NCBI GenBank assembly: GCA_001899585.1
Contig: MKWE01000003.1
Location: 1-64,000, forward strand
Length of the DNA stretch: 64,000 nucleotides
Direction of reading: 5' to 3'
Source of the DNA: Rhodospirillales bacterium 70-18
GTDB taxonomy: Bacteria > Pseudomonadota > Alphaproteobacteria > Acetobacterales > Acetobacteraceae
Position numbers and translations under genes: made by a program. How positions within the stretch are numbered: position 1 is the stretch's first letter; each line of letters starts with the position of its first letter. Below the pieces are notes generated by a model that saw only the letters and a list, made by a program, of their open reading frames with translations, had not been told where the DNA came from and searched no databases. This document shows, piece after piece, positions 61,178-64,000 of this stretch.

Positions 61178-62547
61178 CAATGCGCCTCCTGCCGGACGAT
61201 CGCCTGCACCAGCGCACGGAAGCGGTCGCCGCGCTGGTCGTAGCCGGTGAACTGGTCCCAACTGGCGCAGGCCGGCGACAGCAGCACCACCGGGGCTAGC
61301 CCGGCCCTGGCGTCCTGCCAGGCGGCGGCGGTGGCGGCCTCCAGCGTGCCGACGCTGCGGTGGGGCACGCCGTGGGCGGCCAGGGTCGCCGCCAGCATCG
61401 GCGCGTCGCGGCCGATCAGCAGCGCCTCGGCCACACGGGGGAAATACGGCGCCAGCGGCTCGATGCCGCCTTCCTTGGCCATGCCGCCGGCGATCCAGAT
61501 CAGCCGGTCGTGGCAGCCCAGCGCGCGGGCGGTGGAGTCGGCGTTGGTGGCCTTGCTGTCGTTGATGAACACCACGCCGGCGACCTCGCCCACCCGCTCC
61601 TGGCGATGCGGCAGGCCGGGGTAGCTGCGCATGCCCTCGGCGATGGCGGCGCGGTCCACCCCCAGATGCAGCGCCATGGCGGCGGCGGCGGCGGCATTCT
61701 GGGCGTTGTGCGCGCCGGGCAGGGCGGGGCAGGCGGACAAGTCGGCCAGCAGGCCCTGGCGGTCGCGCAGCATCGCGCCATCGGCGAAAATATCGGCCGG
61801 GCCGCTGCCGGAGACGGTCACCACCGTGGCCTTCTGGTCGCGCAGCCACGCCGCCATGGCGCGCGAGGCTTCGTCCTCGATGCCCACCACCGCCAGGTCG
61901 CCGGCCTCCTGGCGGGCAAAAATCTCCTGCTTGGCAGCGGCATAGCCGGCCATGTTGCCATGACGATCGAGGTGATCGGCGGAAATGTTGAGCATTGTCG
62001 CCGCACAGAACCGCAATGCGGCGATTCGCTCCAACATGTACGAAGACATTTCCAGAACATAAACGCCGTCATCGCCCAGCAGCGGCAGCGCCAGGGCGGC
62101 GGTGCCGAGGTTGGCGCCGGCCGCGTTCGGCACCCCTGCCACCGTCAGGATATGCGCCAGCAGCGCCGTGGTGGTGGACTTGCCGTTGGTGCCGGTGATG
62201 CCGGCGAAGCGCGCCCACGAGCCGGCGGCCCGCACCGCGCGGAACAGCAGGTCGGCATCCGAGAGGATCGGCACCCCGGCGGCCAGCGCGGCCGTGGCCA
62301 GGGGATGGGCGGCCGGCAGGCGGTGCGGAATGCCGGGCGAGAGTATCAGTGCGTCCAGCCCGGCCATGTCTGGCACCCGCACCTCCAGCCCCGCCGCCGC
62401 GGCGGCCTGCCGGGCGGCCACGTTGTCGTCCCACACCACCACCGCAGCACCCATCGACACCAGCGCCTGTGCCGCCGGCAAGCCCATGCGGCCAAGCCCG
62501 ACCACGGCGAAACGCTGGCCGGCGAACAAGGTGGGGGGGAAGCTCAT
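61177..62547 (-). CDS. murD: UDP-N-acetylmuramoylalanine--D-glutamate ligase
   Basis: 456 aa from ATG 62547 (ATGA overlap with mraY). It starts [30 protein letters not shown] (UDP-binding Rossmann), then [26 protein letters not shown] (ATP), [29 protein letters not shown] and the C-terminal [17 protein letters not shown]. It adds D-Glu to the stem peptide. Confidence 0.95.
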   Translation of the reverse strand: MSFPPTLFAGQRFAVVGLGRMGLPAAQALVSMGAAVVVWDDNVAARQAAAAAGLEVRVPDMAGLDALILSPGIPHRLPAAHPLATAALAAGVPILSDADLLFRAVRAAGSWARFAGITGTNGKSTTTALLAHILTVAGVPNAAGANLGTAALALPLLGDDGVYVLEMSSYMLERIAALRFCAATMLNISADHLDRHGNMAGYAAAKQEIFARQEAGDLAVVGIEDEASRAMAAWLRDQKATVVTVSGSGPADIFADGAMLRDRQGLLADLSACPALPGAHNAQNAAAAAAMALHLGVDRAAIAEGMRSYPGLPHRQERVGEVAGVVFINDSKATNADSTARALGCHDRLIWIAGGMAKEGGIEPLAPYFPRVAEALLIGRDAPMLAATLAAHGVPHRSVGTLEAATAAAWQDARAGLAPVVLLSPACASWDQFTGYDQRGDRFRALVQAIVRQEAH

Positions 62548-63635
62548 CGGATCTTCAACGTCGCCAGCCCGACCAGGGCCAGGATCATGGCGATGATCCA
62601 GAAACGGATGACGATGGTCGGCTCCGACCAGCCTTTTTTCTCGAAATGATGGTGCAGCGGCGCCATCAGGAACACCCGCCGGCCGGTGCGCTTGTACCAG
62701 AACACCTGGATGATCACCGAGACGGTCTCGACCACGAACAGCCCGCCGACGATGGCCAGCACGAATTCGTGCTTCACCGCCACTGCCACCGCCCCCAGCG
62801 CGCCGCCCAGCGCCAGGCTGCCGGTGTCGCCCATGAACACCGCGGCCGGCGGCGCGTTGAACCACAGGAAGCCCAGCCCGGCGCCGACCAGCGCCGAGAG
62901 GAACACGCACAGTTCGCCCGTCCCCGGCACGGCGTTCAGCTGCAGGTAGTCGGCGAACACCCGGTTGCCCACCAGGTAGGCGATCAGCGCGAACACCCCG
63001 GCGGCGATGATGGTCGGCACGATCGCCAGCCCGTCCAGCCCGTCGGTCAGGTTCACCGCGTTGGACGCCCCCAGCATCACCAGCATGCCGAAGACCGGGA
63101 AGGCGAAGCCCAGCGGGATCAGCACCTCCTTGAACACCGGCACGGTCAGCCCGGTGCCCAGCGCGCCCTTGGTCAGGGTGGAGATCCAGTAGGCGGCGAC
63201 CAGCCCCAGTGCCAGTTGCACCACCAGCTTGCCGCGCCCGGACAGGCCGCGGAAACTGGCCTTGGACAGCTTGATGTAGTCGTCCACGAAGCCGATCGCG
63301 CCGTAGCCGAGGGTCAGGAACAGCACCGCCCAGACATAGCCGTTGCGCAAATCCGCCCACAGCAGGGTGGAGACGGTGAGTGCCGACAGGATCAGCACCC
63401 CGCCCATGGTGGGCGTGCCCTTCTTCTCGATCAGGTGCCGCTCCGGCCCGTCCGGGCGGATCGGCTGGCCCTGGCGCTGCACCGAGCGCAGCCAGCGAAT
63501 CAGCATCGGGCCGAACACCAGGCTGATCACCAGCGCGGTGATACAGGCCGCGCCCGAGCGGAAGGTCAGGTAGCGGAACAGGTTGAACAGCAGCATGTGC
63601 TGTTCGGCCAGCGGACGGGCGAGGTTGAACAGCAT
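62544..63635 (-). CDS. mraY: Phospho-N-acetylmuramoyl-pentapeptide-transferase
   Basis: 363 aa with ten TM helices. The active-site motifs are [25 protein letters not shown] (paired Asp), [10 protein letters not shown] and [16 protein letters not shown], and the C-terminal [25 protein letters not shown]. It transfers phospho-MurNAc-pentapeptide to undecaprenyl phosphate, giving lipid I. Its start shares one base with the murF stop and its stop overlaps murD. Confidence 0.96.
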   Translation of the reverse strand: MLFNLARPLAEQHMLLFNLFRYLTFRSGAACITALVISLVFGPMLIRWLRSVQRQGQPIRPDGPERHLIEKKGTPTMGGVLILSALTVSTLLWADLRNGYVWAVLFLTLGYGAIGFVDDYIKLSKASFRGLSGRGKLVVQLALGLVAAYWISTLTKGALGTGLTVPVFKEVLIPLGFAFPVFGMLVMLGASNAVNLTDGLDGLAIVPTIIAAGVFALIAYLVGNRVFADYLQLNAVPGTGELCVFLSALVGAGLGFLWFNAPPAAVFMGDTGSLALGGALGAVAVAVKHEFVLAIVGGLFVVETVSVIIQVFWYKRTGRRVFLMAPLHHHFEKKGWSEPTIVIRFWIIAMILALVGLATLKIR

Positions 63636-64000
63636 CAGCGCGCCTCCGCCGCCGGGGTCTCGGCCGGCTCGATCGCCTGCACGATGGTCTTCATGCGGCT
63701 GCCCAGGCTGCCCTTGACCAGCACCGCGTCGCCGGAGCGCAGGGCGGCGGCCACCAGCGGCGCCAGCGCCTGCGAATCGGCGGCATGGGCGCCGCGCAGG
63801 GCGGCCGGTACGGCCTCGAACAGCCCGCGCATGAGGGGGCCGCAGGTGAACAGCAGGTCGGCCACGGCGGCCACATCCGGCGCCAGGGCGGCATGCTCGG
63901 CCGGCCCGTGCGCGCCCAGTTCCAGCATGTCGCCCAGCACCACCACGCGGCGCGTGGCCGGCGGCAGCGCCAGCACCCGCAGCGCCGCGCGCACCGCCAC
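63635..64000 (-). CDS. murF: MurF C-terminal part (partial, runs off window)
   Basis: Only the last 121 codons are in the window; the 5' part lies beyond base 64000. [21 protein letters not shown] is the hallmark of the MurF C-terminal domain, and the closing [21 protein letters not shown] is also characteristic. The full enzyme adds D-Ala-D-Ala to UDP-MurNAc-tripeptide. The first residues shown are not a true start. Confidence 0.9.
   Translation of the reverse strand: MAVRAALRVLALPPATRRVVVLGDMLELGAHGPAEHAALAPDVAAVADLLFTCGPLMRGLFEAVPAALRGAHAADSQALAPLVAAALRSGDAVLVKGSLGSRMKTIVQAIEPAETPAAEAR

Overview
The window is high-GC DNA from an alphaproteobacterium, most likely an Acetobacteraceae (Rhodospirillales) chromosome. 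This assignment rests on the style of the core genes: a murF-mraY-murD-ftsW-murG-murC-murB-ddl-ftsQ-ftsA-ftsZ cluster followed by lpxC-bamD-recN-ligA, a K+-independent membrane pyrophosphatase, DUF1127 and MlaA/MlaC. It was made by reading alone, without a database search.

The window has two parts. Bases 1 to about 16,300 are accessory DNA, visibly poorer in GC in places, with pseudogenes, an IS630-family insertion, dispersed repeats, and two 54-bp direct repeats (6207-6260, 15459-15512) that contain the 3' half of a tRNA-Lys(CTT) gene. Neither copy has a tRNA 5' half, and the repeats lie 9,252 bp apart, so this looks like two or more islands stacked at a tRNA-Lys attachment site. No integrase is visible here. 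A 50-nt element related to these end modules occurs four times (75-124 inverted, 5884-5933, 14084-14133, 15065-15113).

The left island carries a compact four-gene operon (423-4548): an OmpA-type lipoprotein, a four-TM coiled-coil protein, an exported degenerate vWA-like protein and a glycine-zipper lipoprotein. It is followed by an IS630-type element inserted exactly in the last gene's stop codon. The second island carries a 1063-residue protein of unknown function (minus strand), facing away from a DUF4407-like membrane/coiled-coil protein translationally coupled to a non-RD Ser/Thr kinase, and then an unrecognised 186-residue protein. These two cassettes are the best candidates for undescribed (perhaps defence-related) systems.

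From 16,411 the DNA is chromosomal. 16411-24497 is a catabolic unit: an enolase-superfamily acid-sugar dehydratase and a complete Opp/Dpp-type ABC importer, divergent from a LacI-type regulator. Next come a decayed ABC permease, an amidase, a NIPSNAP protein, a CPT-like kinase, a nitroreductase, soluble and membrane pyrophosphatases, a CAT-anticodon tRNA, ettA and a GNAT acetyltransferase. Then follow an alpha/beta hydrolase with mlaC and mlaA, metF, a BASS-type transporter, a UvrD/PcrA helicase with prmA, DUF1127, an Xaa-Pro aminopeptidase and an orphan OmpR-type regulator.

The minus-strand block 45450-64000 is the DNA ligase / RecN / BamD / LpxC / division / peptidoglycan supercluster. From murF to ddl every junction is a 1-4 nt overlap, which points to one long translationally coupled operon. 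murF runs off the right edge.
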